Translations under genes and position numbers: made by a program
From: Manihot esculenta
Taxonomy: Eukaryota; Streptophyta; Magnoliopsida; Malpighiales; Euphorbiaceae
DNA length: 64,000 bases
Assembly (NCBI RefSeq): GCF_001659605.2
Contig: NC_035164.2
Span: 6,036,543-6,100,542 of the forward strand
Direction: 5' to 3'
Part shown: positions 47,525-58,661 of the stretch, piece after piece
Layout: each line of letters starts with the position of its first letter
Position numbering within the stretch: the first letter of the stretch is position 1
The notes under the pieces: generated by a model
What the model was told of the DNA's origin: nothing
Database searches by the model: none
Seen by the model: the letters and a program-made list of their open reading frames with translations, nothing else

Positions 47525-48515
47525 CCCTTCTTCTTCTCCAATTTCCACTTTTGCTCACAAATCATGCATGCACTCTAGAAAAGACTCAACCACTCATCTT
47601 CTTTATTCCACACCTCTTTACTCAAGGTAATTCATATTTTCATAAAAATGAATATATATTATCCTTCTTCTTCTTCTTCCTCTTCCTCTGGTGGAAGTTC
47701 AACCTTAAGGTCCTCCTTCGACTGCCCCCATTCATGCTCCTGCACCCATCATTCCACTGCAGGCAATCTATAATAGCGAAAACATCCTGGTAAATGATAT
47801 CCCCTCCGTACTGATTGAGAAGGATGTAGACCGCCTTCACAATTATTATCAAATATCTCAAGAAATCTTCCGTGTTTACTCTCCATCTTCGAGCGTTTGC
47901 GTGGATGACCAGATCCCTGCAGAGGATATCATCATGGTCTATGAAGAACAGTTGAAGGTGGGTCTTTGGTTCTCCATGGACTCATTTTTTACTAAAGTCC
48001 TCCAATTCCACAAGTTGTCAATCCCCCAACTGTACCCCAACAGTTGGAGGATCTTGGTGACATTTTGATTTGTCTACTTTAACAAAAATATTGAGCCGAG
48101 CATGACTCTATTTTCTCAACTGTACCAGTTGGGCTCACGAAAAAATAAAGAGTTTTAGTTCTTTAGTGGGAGGAAATGCCAAACACTATTTGACCGGATA
48201 CCCTCATCCTTAAAGTGATGAAAGAACAAGTTTTTCATTCTCTGCCATAGGATATCTAAGGGTTTTAGTCCTTTTCGTACCGACTGGAATGCATATGTGG
48301 AGCTGAGAAAGGATGAGGTCCAACCATGGAGGAGTGAGGAAGAGGCTTTGGAATTTCTCCAGACGATGGCCACGTTCCAAAAGATTAATATCACTGTGGC
48401 GATGAGGAACGCCATTTTATTCTGGCAGAGCCATCGCCAGGCAAACCAAACTCGAGCTCCTCACCTGCCTAGCCTTCCAAGCCTTGGAGAAAGCACCCCC
48501 ATGCTAGCGAGCAGG

Positions 48516-48578
48516 GTATTTTTCTAACTCTTTTTGCTTTTTAAACCATCTTACTTATTCACCTTTTGTTTTGTGCAG
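48516..48578 (+). other. Probable intron in the copy B extra ORF
   Basis: 63 bp from GTATTTTTC to TTTGTGCAG, placed after the N-terminal domain as in copy A. Confidence 0.45.
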
Positions 48579-48900
48579 ATATAGCCGGGTCAAGAAATAA
48601 GTTCATCAAGGCAGCACGCACCGCATGTAAGGGCAAAGCTGTTGCTAGAACGACCGGTCTGCCACCTAAGCAAGCTCGTCACACCGAGGAGATCATCATG
48701 CTACCTCCTCCTCCACCCCATCCTACAACTGAAGAATCAGCTTCTATTCAGTCTGAGTCTCCTACAAGGGGCGCCTCTGCAGTAGTCTCTGTCACTGTCA
48801 AGCCAACACTTGAGAATGTTGGGAACGAATCCCTGTGGCCTCTAAGCATCTAACACCCGGCACTGGTGCTGACCTGAATAACCTCTCTTATTTAGAAACC

Positions 48901-48905
48901 CCGCC
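48901..48905. other. Target-site duplication of E2
   Basis: CCGCC here and at 60871-60875, an exact 5-bp duplication. Confidence 0.9.
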
Positions 48906-51900
48906 TGTAACGACCCGGAAATCCGACCCGTTACCGGCGCTAGGATCCAGATCGGCTTAAGGCCGCCGGAACCCGTAGCAAGCCTACATACCTCCTGTAA
49001 ACCTGTGGAATCTCACACATAACAACATATACATGATCTGTAAAATTTTTTCTTTTCTCTTATCCAAGCAAAACCTGTGCATGCACAAAATCATACATAA
49101 ACCCCACACTGGAGTCCTCATCAAATACTCCAATGGGGTATCATCATCATACATATCAGCTTGGATAATCATGGTCATTAACATCATTACTCGTTAAACA
49201 TTCTGTACATAATGGGGACTCACACACCTCTAGGTCAAGCACTACTATAATCCTCAATACATCGTCAAATCATTCATTACATTACATGGTCATAAGTACT
49301 CATTACATCATGTTCATGTCCACTACTATCTATTATAACATACATGACTTAACTTCACTCTAGCCGACTTCCTGATCTATCCTGTACCTGCAACTCTGGG
49401 GATAAAGGGAGTGGGGTGAGCTACTTGAGCCCAGTGAGCAGAATAATAAAACATCAATTTAAATCATGCTTTCATGTATGCGCCATAACACAAACATTTC
49501 ACAACAAGGATGAACTTGTCAACATTTAGCCCCTATCTTTCTTACTTATACATGCCGGGGGCGTAGAGCCGTAGCAGGCACACCCGGACTTCCATAATCT
49601 GTCATAGTGCCAGGGGCGTAGAGCCGTAGCAGGCACACCTGGACTCACATAGGCTATCATGACATACAAGGGCTAATGGATCATTCAACATTCATCCACA
49701 TCAACAACAAGGTATGCAATGCAACATATTCGTGAATTCTAATGCAAACAACCTAATATATCTCATGGCATTCATGATGCGTGAATCATGCTGAAACATT
49801 TCATTAATTTGCTTTAAAACTTAAAGTTTATTCCACTCACCTCTGGCTAGCTCTGAAGAGACTCTGAAGCAGCTGGCTCACTGCTGGGGGTCTCGGTTCC
49901 TCGGGTCCGAACCTACACAGGTGGACTCAAATGAGGGACCAAACATACATGAACATGACTCTAAAATATTCCCCAAAAACCCCCTAAAACATCCTGAAAA
50001 CATCACATGAAAACATGCAAGAAATGGCTGAACAGGGCACTTTCGGCGGCAGGTTCGGCGGCCGAAAGTCCCTCTGCAGCCGAAAGTCATGCAGGTTCGG
50101 CGGCACTTTCGGCGGCCAAACCTCCCAGACAGAGACGAAACTTGAGTTTCGGGGGCAGGCTTCGGCAGCCGAAACTGCCTCCACAAGGGGGTTCGGCGGC
50201 CGAAAGTCACTTCGGCGGCCGAACCTGAGTTTCTGCCGAAGGGCAGAAACTTGGCTCCCTTGTGTCCACAGCCTCCAAAACGCCTCAAAACATGCATAAA
50301 CTTGTTTCTACACATGCATACACATCATACATCACACCTAGGGGTCTCAAACTATAATATACCCCAACTACAACACTTCAAACAACACATTTCCAACATA
50401 CATTGTTCAAATCACCACATAAACCCATAAACCTAACAACAAGCCTAAACATGCATTCTACCCCATCAACTTGCATAAAACCTTCATAAAACATAAAAGA
50501 AGCATAGATCGAAGCTTACCTCTTGAAGATCTAGAGGAAGAACGACCCTAGCTCGGAAAATGGAGGGATTTAGCTCCAAGACTTCCAAGCTCCAAACTTG
50601 CTTAAAAACACTCAAAAACTTTTGTGGAACCTTAAAACCCAAAGAAAATGGTGGGGATTGAAGGAAAAACACAAGATTTGGGAGAGGGAGGTCGGAAGCT
50701 CGCTGAGGTCGAAAATGGGAGAAAACTCTCCCATTTCGGCTAAGTGCCCCTTTTATAGGTGGCTGGCCAGGCCACGTTCGGGGGCCGAAGGTGCCTCCGC
50801 ATGCATGCAAGGTTCTGTAACAGCCCGGAAACCGAACTGCCACCGGCACTAGGATCCAGATCGACTTAAGGTCGCCGGGACCCGTAGTAAGCCTGCTATC
50901 CTGTCTGTATACCTGTGAAATCCCATACATGATCATACATTTGCTGTAAAAACATAAAACTTTTCTTCATTCCAAGGCTTAACCTGTGCATGCACTCTCT
51001 CTGTGCTCTACCAATCCCTACTAGAGCTCCTCATGGCTCTAGGCGGATCAATCTCATAATGTGAAGCCTGGTTTTTCTCATAAACATACAACAATAAAAA
51101 AACCTACATAAACTGATCATGTGACTCCACAAAGGGATTACAATTCTTATAGTCAAGCACCATGCTATACACTATACATAAACCTTATCTCTTTACATTT
51201 ACATGTCCACACTAGCTATTACACCACTCTGTACTCTTCCTGTACCCTGCTGAGTTCTCTCTGATCTCTGAACCTGCACAACTGAAGTTAGGGGAGAGGG
51301 ATGAGCTACGATAGCCCAGTGAGTAGAATAGGTAAATAACAGGTGATAAAACATGCTCTCATGGAATGCAACACATAAGCACATCACCTCGGCCGGACGG
51401 ATCAAAACTCCCTCTATCTCATCTGGGGCACCTAAGTACCATGTGCCTGGTCCCCGTAGGGCTGTTCCAGGTCTTTGTGTATGTGCCTGGTCCCCGTAGG
51501 GCTGTTCCAGGTCTTTCCTCTGAGGGCTAATGAATCCTCACGAAGTCCGTGCCGTCTCACATAAGCAATGTACAAGGAGCAGTGCCAAGTACAAGGATAA
51601 ATGCAATGCATCATCTTTGTGTACACTAATGCACTCACCCTAGAGCATATTCATGATGCATGAAGCATGATAAAATATCAGTTTTCATATTAAAACATTA
51701 AGTTAAATTCCACTCACCTGGTTATCTCTGCACTGACTCTGCAGGTTCTGACACTGGACTCACTGCTGACCTCCCTGATTCCTCTGGTCCGTACCTACAC
51801 AGGTGGACTCAAATGAGGGACTAAACGCACTCAAGAACATCTCTACGAAACTCCCCAAAACCCCTCTAAACAATCCTCAAACCATCACATAAAACATGCA

Positions 51901-53276
51901 AAAGAAAGCTGGACAGGGCACTTTCGGCGGCAGGTTCGGCGGCCGAAACCCCTCTCCAGAGACGAAACTCATGCATGTTCGGCGGCACCTTCGGCGGCCG
52001 AAGGTCTCGTCCAGAGACGAAACTCACACACTTTCGGCTGCCGAACTCCCTCTTTCGGCGGCCGAAAGTCCCTTTCTAAACCGAAAGCCTAGCTTTCGGG
52101 GGCAACCTTTGGCAGCCGAACTGCCTCCACAAGGGGTTCGGCGGCCGAACCTTCCTTCGGCGGCCGAACCTGGTTTTGCCCGAAGGACAGAACCCTGCTC
52201 TGTTTCATGCAAACTTTGCCCAAAAACCTACAAACATGCATAGCAACTACTCCCAACTAGCATATACACATATATATGCACAAAGGGGTCTAAAACGACC
52301 CTAAAACCCCAAACAAACATAGCACATAACACTTAATCATGCTAGAACACCACAAATCACCAAAAACCTCACCTAAACCTAAACATGCAAACTACCCATA
52401 CAAACTTCATAAAACCTTTCCAAAATCATCAAAGAAGCTCAGGATCTTCACTTACCTCTTACACAACTTGAGGATGAAGGATCCTAACGTGGAGATATGA
52501 AGAAAAGCTCTTCCAAAGCTCCAAGCTTCAAAACTTGCTTCTTTTGCTCAAAACCTTCATAAGTCACCAAAACTCTTAAAACTCTTGAAAGCTTTGATGA
52601 AAATCATGGAAAACATGAAAGTCAACGTAGGAGAGGCTGAAACTCACCTCTGGCTGCAAGTGGAGGAGAAATAACCTCCTTCCACCGACCCTTGGCCCTT
52701 TTATAGGTGGCTGGCCAGACCACCTTCGGCAGCCGAACGTGAAGCCGCAACCATGCAATGTTCGGCGGCCGAAAGTGACCTTCGGCGGCCGAACCTTTGC
52801 ATTTCTCCCTTGTTGCTTTTCTTTCAAAACTCAAGTCTTTTAACACTTCAAAACATGAAAACAAGTGAAAATACCTTGAAAAACATATGTATTACCCTTC
52901 TCGAGGGTTCCGACACCCGAGATTCCACCGGACGACAGGAATGCCGATGCCGGACTCGAGCCGGGTATTACAGGTTCGGCGGCCGAACTTGGAGTTCGGC
53001 GGCCGAACCTGCATTTCCCTCACTCAAAACTTTCGGGCGCCTAAAGTCCCTCCGAAAGCATGCATGTTCGGCGGCCGAACCTCAAAGTTCGGCGGCCGAA
53101 CCTGGGTTTTCCTCCAAAGATTGTTCATGCAAAAACTCATTTAATTCTTACTTAAAAACATGAAATACATTAAAACATTTCATAAAATCATAGTTTTACC
53201 CTTCTAGAGGTCTCCGACAACCGAGATTCCACCGGACGGTAGGAATCCCGATACCGGAGTCTAGCCGGGTATTACA
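48906..53276 (-). repeat. 3' LTR of E2, interrupted by solo LTR 2
   Basis: The two parts 48906-50815 and 52973-53276, with one copy of GGTTC removed, make a 2209-bp LTR. On the plus strand it starts TGTAACGACCCGG and ends GGGTATTACA. The TATA block is at about 50747-50756 on the minus strand. Confidence 0.93.
50816..52972 (-). mobile_element. Tekay-type solo LTR 2 inside the E2 LTR (2157 bp)
   Basis: It starts TGTAACAGCCCGG and ends GGGTATTACA on the plus strand, with GGTTC at 50811-50815 and 52973-52977 as exact target duplication. The intact site is visible in E2's other LTR near 60567 (GGTTCAGCGGCCGAAC). Its sequence differs clearly from the E2 LTR, so it belongs to another subfamily. It carries the TATA block on the minus strand near 52696-52705, two copies of the GTGCCTGGTCCCCGTAGGGC unit near 51440-51520, and many TTCGG-NNN-CCGAA sites. 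There is no internal region, so the full element was lost by LTR-LTR recombination. Confidence 0.93.
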
Positions 53277-53290
53277 TTCTCCCCCCCTTA
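53277..53290 (-). other. Polypurine tract of E2
   Basis: TAAGGGGGGGAGAA on the minus strand, directly before the 3' LTR and the same as in E1. Confidence 0.85.
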
Positions 53291-53291
53291 A

Positions 53292-53313
53292 GAACATTCG
53301 TCCCCGAATGTTC
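53292..53313 (-). other. Hairpin before the E2 polypurine tract
   Basis: On the minus strand GAACATTCG, loop GGGA, CGAATGTTC. Identical to that of E1. Confidence 0.75.
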
Positions 53314-53406
53314 CTCAACTAACACATGAACTATGGCATCAACATGGCATAAACATAACATACAGCATAGCATACATACAGACACTCAAAACAACTAACA
53401 CTCACC

Positions 53407-56400
53407 TCAAAACAGATGGGGGTATTGCTGGAGCATAGACTCCCGTGTCTCCCAAGTGCATTCTTCTATGTTGTGGTGGTTCCAAAGGACTTTCACCATT
53501 GGGATTTCCTTGTTTCTTAACTTTTTGATCTGAGTGTCAAGAATCCGCACTGGCTGCTCTACATAGGTGAGATCCTCTTGGATCTCTACATCAGGCTCAC
53601 TAAGAACCTTGCTCGGATCTGACACGTACTTCCGTAACAGAGAAACATGGAAAACCGGATGGATTCTCTCCATCGAAGCAGGCAAGTCTAGCTTATACGA
53701 CACATTACCGACCCTCTGAAGCACCTCGAAAGGACCGATGTATCGTGGAGCTAACTTACCCTTCTTCCCGAACCGAACCACTCCTTTCATAGGAGACACC
53801 TTGAGCAAAACCAAATCCCCCTCCTGAAACTCTAGCTGCCTTCTGCGGATATCTGCATAACTCTTCTGCCGACTAGCAGCAGTCTTGATCCTCTCTCTGA
53901 TTATGGGTACCACCCTGCTGGTAAGCTCTACTAACTCCGGACCCGCAAGAGTCCTCTCTCCTACTTCCTCCCAGCAGATAGGTGATCTGCACTTCCTCCC
54001 ATACAAAGCTTCATATGGAGCCATCCCTATGCTAGCATGATAGCTGTTATTGTAGGCAAACTCCACCAAAGGTAGATGCTGCCTCCAAGAACCGCCAAAA
54101 TCTAGCACACACATTCTGAGCATATCCTCTATTGTCTGGATGGTCCTCTCTGACTGTCCGTCTGTCTGTGGGTGGAAGGCAGTACTGAAGTCTAATCTGG
54201 TACCCATAGCGTTCTGCAGACTCCGCCAAAACCTGGAGGTGAACTGGGGCCCTCTATCTGACACTATAGATACCGGGACCCCATGCAGTCTGACAATCTC
54301 ATCTACGTACACCTGCGCCAACTTGTCCACAGAGTAACCACTCCTGACAGGGATGAAGTGAGCAGATTTGGTGAGTCTGTCCACAATCACCCATATGGAG
54401 TCCAATCTGTTGGACGTCGCCGGTAACCCTACTACGAAGTCCATAGCTATATTCTCCCATTTCCACTCTGGAATCGGTAGTGGATTCAACATTCCAGCCG
54501 GCTTCTGATGCTCTAGTTTCACCCTCTGACACACATCGCAGGCTGACACGAACAGTGCCACGTCCTTCTTCATAGCTGGCCACCAATACATTCTCTTCAG
54601 ATCCTGATACATCTTGGTGGCTCCAGGGTGAACACTATACCTGGTATTATGGGCTTCCCCCATAATATCTCCCTTCAGACCAATGTCATCTGGCACACAT
54701 AATCTGTTCCCGTAGCGGAGGATCCCCTTATCATCAAACTTGAACTCATTACTCTGGCCTGACTGAACCGCTCTGGCTATCCTGACCAACTCTGGGTCCT
54801 CATGCTGTTTCTGAGCTACCTGCTCCAGAAACACGGGTGTCACTCTCATCTGAGCCACTAAGGCACCTGTGCCAGACAACTCCAATTGTAATCCCTCACT
54901 CATAAGTCTGTGGAACTTCTTCACCACCGGCCTCCTCTCTGCTGAAATGTGGGATAGACTGCCGAGTGATTTCCGGCTTAGGGCGTCTGCCACAACATTC
55001 GCCTTACCCGGATGGTACTGAATCTTGCAATCATAGTCACTCAACAGCTCTACCCATCTCCTCTGCCTCAAGTTCAGTTCTCTCTGACTCAGGATGTACT
55101 GCAGGCTCTTATGATCTGTGAAGATCTCACACTTTACCCCATAAAGGTAATGCCTCCACATCTTGAGTGCAAAGATCACTGCTGCCATCTCTAGGTCATG
55201 TGTGGGGTAATTCAGCTCATGCTTCTTCAGCTGCCTAGAAGCATAAGCGATCACCCTCTCATTCTGCATTAGTACACAACCCAGTCCCACACGGGACGCA
55301 TCACAATATACTGAGAAGTCATCATCACTTTTTGGCAGAGCTAACACCGGTGCTGAAGTCAACCTCCTCTTAAGCTCCTCAAAGCTTTCCTCACACTGAT
55401 CGGTCCATATGAACTTCTGATTCTTCTTTGTCAATTTGGTCATAGGAGCAGCAATCTTTGAGAAGTCCTGAACGAACCTCCTGTAGTAACCTGCTAAACC
55501 CAGAAAACTCTTGATCTCGGTCACTGTGGTGGGTCTAGGCCAGTTAGCTACAGAATCTACCTTCTTGGGGTCTACTTCAATACCCTGTTCTGACACAATG
55601 TGCCCCAAGAATGAAATGCTCCTAAGCCAAAACTCACACTTGGAGAACTTGGCATACAAGCCATGCTCTCTCAAGGTCTGCAAAACTGTCCTCAGGTGAT
55701 GGGCATGCTCCTCTGCATTTCTGGAATACACTAAGATATCATCTATGAAGACAATAACGAAGTGATCCAGATACTGACTGAATACTCTGTTCATGAGGTC
55801 CATGAATGCTGCAGGGGCGTTGGTCAACCCAAACGGCATCACAAGGAACTCATAGTGTCCATACCTGGTCCTGAAAGCTGTCTTCGGTACATCTTCATTC
55901 CTTATCCTCAACTGATGGTACCCTGATCTCAGATCTATTTTGGAGAAACAACCTGCTCCTGCTAGCTGGTCGAATAGATCGTCGATCCTCGGCAAAGGGT
56001 ACTTGTTCTTGGTAGTGACCTTGTTCAACTGTCTGTAGTCGATACAAAGTCTGAGGGATCCATCCTTCTTCCTCACAAACAAAACCGGAGCACCCCAAGG
56101 TGAAGTACTCGGTCGGATGAAACCCTTATCTACCAGCTCTTGCAACTGTTCCTTCAGTTCTTTCAATTCAGCTGGTGCCATCCTGTAGGGAGGGATAGAG
56201 ATCGGTCTGGTACCAGGCATTAACTCAATCTCGAACTCTATCTCCCTAGCAGGTGGTAACCCTGGCAGCTCGTCTGGGAAAACATCTAAGAACTCACTCA
56301 CCACAGGCACTGAGGCGGGCTCTCTGACATGACTATCTAACTCCCTCACATGAGCTAGAAACCCCTGACATCCCCTCCTAAGCAACCTACGAGCCTGAAG

Positions 56401-58391
56401 AGCTGAGATCAGACCTCTAGGTGTACCCCTCTTGTCTCCTCTGAAGACGACCTCTGACCCATCCTGATCTCTGAATCTGACTACCTTGTCTCTACAGTCC
56501 AAGGTAGCACCATGGGTCGATAACCAATCCATCCCTAGAATGACGTCAAAATCTGTCAAATCTAGAACCACAAGGTCGGCGGAAAGGCATCTTCCCTCTA
56601 TGAAAACTGGACTACATTGGCAGACTGCCTCTGCCACTGACGGGTCACACTTGGGTCCACTGACCCATAGGGGACACTCTAACCCAGAGACCATCAATCC
56701 TACCCTCTCCACGACTCTCAGAGCAATAAAAGAATGAGATGCACCCGGGTCCATTAAGGCATACACATCAGAACAACCAATGATGAGATTACCTGCCACC
56801 ACGGTGTTGGATGTGTTGGCCTCCTGCTGAGTCATAGTGAAGATCCGTGCCGGAGCTGATGGACCTTCACCTCTGTATCCTGCTGATGAAGAGGCTGACC
56901 CTCTCCCTCTGCCTCTGCCACTGGCCTGTGTTGCGGCTGGAGCTACTGGCTGTACCACACTGCTGGAGGCTGTCTGCTGGGACGGTGCTGCAAAGGCTGC
57001 TCTAGGACAATCTCGAGCCAAATGACCCGCCTGTCCGCATCTGAAACATGTGTTTGTCCCTGCCAGACATACTCCCTTGTGTGGTCTCCCACATCTCATA
57101 CATGCTGTAACCTCTGCGCCAGAGCTTGAGCCACTGCCTAAACCCAGACCTGACTTGATCTTGTTCCAGAACTTATTCTTCTTAGATTTTTTGTGGCCTC
57201 TGTCCCACTTCTTACTGCCTGCAACTGCTGCACTTAGAGAAGAAGAGTCTAACCTTTCCCCACCTGGGGTCTTGGAACCAGAAGACTGTGCCACTGACTG
57301 TTTTACCTTCCCCTCAACGATAGCACTAGCCTCCATTCTCCTAGCCATATCCACTATGGCATGGAAACTCTCCCTCTCTGCTGACTGTATCAAAGAGGAA
57401 TACCTGGAGTGCAGCCTCATAATATATCTCCTTGACTTCTTTTGATCTGTGTCCAAATTCTGCCCAGCATATGGCAACAACTCCAGGAACCTGTCTGTGT
57501 ACTCCTCCACACTCATCTGTTCAGTCTGCCTCAACTGTTCGAATTCTATCATCTTTTGCTCTCTAGAGCTCTCAGGGAAAGCCCATCCTGCAAACTCATT
57601 TGCAAACTCCTCCCAGGACATACTGTCCGCTCTCGGGTTCACATAGTTCTTAAACCAATCACGTGCCTTCTTGCACTCCAGTGTGAACCCAGCATCTGAA
57701 TGGCTCTACTGTCATCAGCCCCTATCTCATCTGTAATAGTCTTGACCCTGCTCAGATACTCAAATGGGTCATCGCCTGCTCGGTACTGAGGAGCACCCAA
57801 CTTCATGTAATCGGTCATCTTGACCTTGCTCCCTCCAGATGAGGTAGGTTTGGGTACTTGTGTTTCCGAGACAGTAGGTACTGGTGGTGGTGGAGGTGCA
57901 ACATCCCCTGGGGTAGGGTTTGCTGTACTGGTATAGGGAGGTGGAGGTGGATACATGGGGTACTGAGAGTATGGTGGGTAGTAGGGTGGGTATGGCATAT
58001 GTGGAGGATAAGGGCTAAAACTGGGGTTATCCGATGTACCTCCCATCGAATACCCTGGATGGTGTGAATAGGGTGGGTAGTGATGTGGCTGGACATAACT
58101 CGAGGCCTGAGTGCCTCCTTCTGATTCTCCCATGCCCTCTTCCGGCATGCTCACACCGAGACTGTCATCCCTCCTCTGATCTACTTCCATATCCTCAGAC
58201 ATTCCTCCCTGCACTGTTCCCCTTACTGATCTGCTTCTACCCAGATCCAAAGACCTTCTAGGGTCTCTAGCTACTCTGTCTCTGTTGGACCTACTGGACA
58301 TTGCCCTAGGCAATGCTGGAGGACGGGCATCGGCGCCCTCGTCCTGAGGTGGCACTCCAGTCAATCGTGCAGATCGACGAGTTCCTCTCAT
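53407..58391 (-). CDS. E2 gag-pol polyprotein with one gag frameshift
   Basis: The first ATG ([10 protein letters not shown]) at 58391 opens gag: a Pro/Tyr-rich N-terminus and the gag core start [12 protein letters not shown]. Near 57692 one G is missing relative to E1 (GATGCTGGG against GATGGCTGGG), so the frame runs out at 57639 and gag-pol continues in another frame to TGA at 53407. In that frame come the CCHC knuckle ([14 protein letters not shown], near 57050-57007), protease DPGAS near 56750, RT with FIDD near 55740, RNase H, integrase ([21 protein letters not shown]) and a complete chromodomain ([19 protein letters not shown] to QQYPHLF). The base loss could be a real mutation or a sequencing error. 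It would encode the enzymes for copying and integrating the element. Confidence 0.9.
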
Positions 58392-58645
58392 TCTATCTTC
58401 TGAAAAACAGCACATAGTATAAGCATTCATTAGCATCATATGGTTCATGTGGAAACACATGAACCCTCATCACATACATAGCATCACATCATAGCATTTA
58501 TGCACATGCATATCATCATGGCATATCATATCATCATATAGACAGGACTCTACATCCTATCCTAGTGGACATGAGTTTCCTAGTGTGCTTGACCTTCTAG
58601 AACATCTATGAGCCCGACACTCTAGGTCCGACCATATGAACCTAG

Positions 58646-58658
58646 GGCTCTGATACCA
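58646..58658 (-). other. Primer binding site of E2 (initiator tRNA-Met)
   Basis: TGGTATCAGAGCC on the minus strand, 3 nt from the 5' LTR. Confidence 0.9.
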
Positions 58659-58661
58659 CTC

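Larger units (their letters stand above)
47648..48905 (+). pseudogene. Extra ORF of Tat copy B, 5' part (split by E2)
   Basis: It starts at an ATG with a Ser-rich leader (MNIYYPSSSS). After a frame change it runs EKDVDRLHNYYQISQEIFRVY, then the recognised core of the plant 'putative gypsy type transposon' domain: VYEEQLKVGLWFSMDSFF, QLYPNSWRIL, LYQLGSRK. Stops at 48066 and about 48158 break it. A probable intron (48516-48578, GTATTTTT...TTGTGCAG) precedes a Lys/Pro-rich region (KGKAVARTTGLPPKQ). The gene is cut at 48905 by E2 and resumes at 60871. It is opposite to the pol of its own element. Confidence 0.65.
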
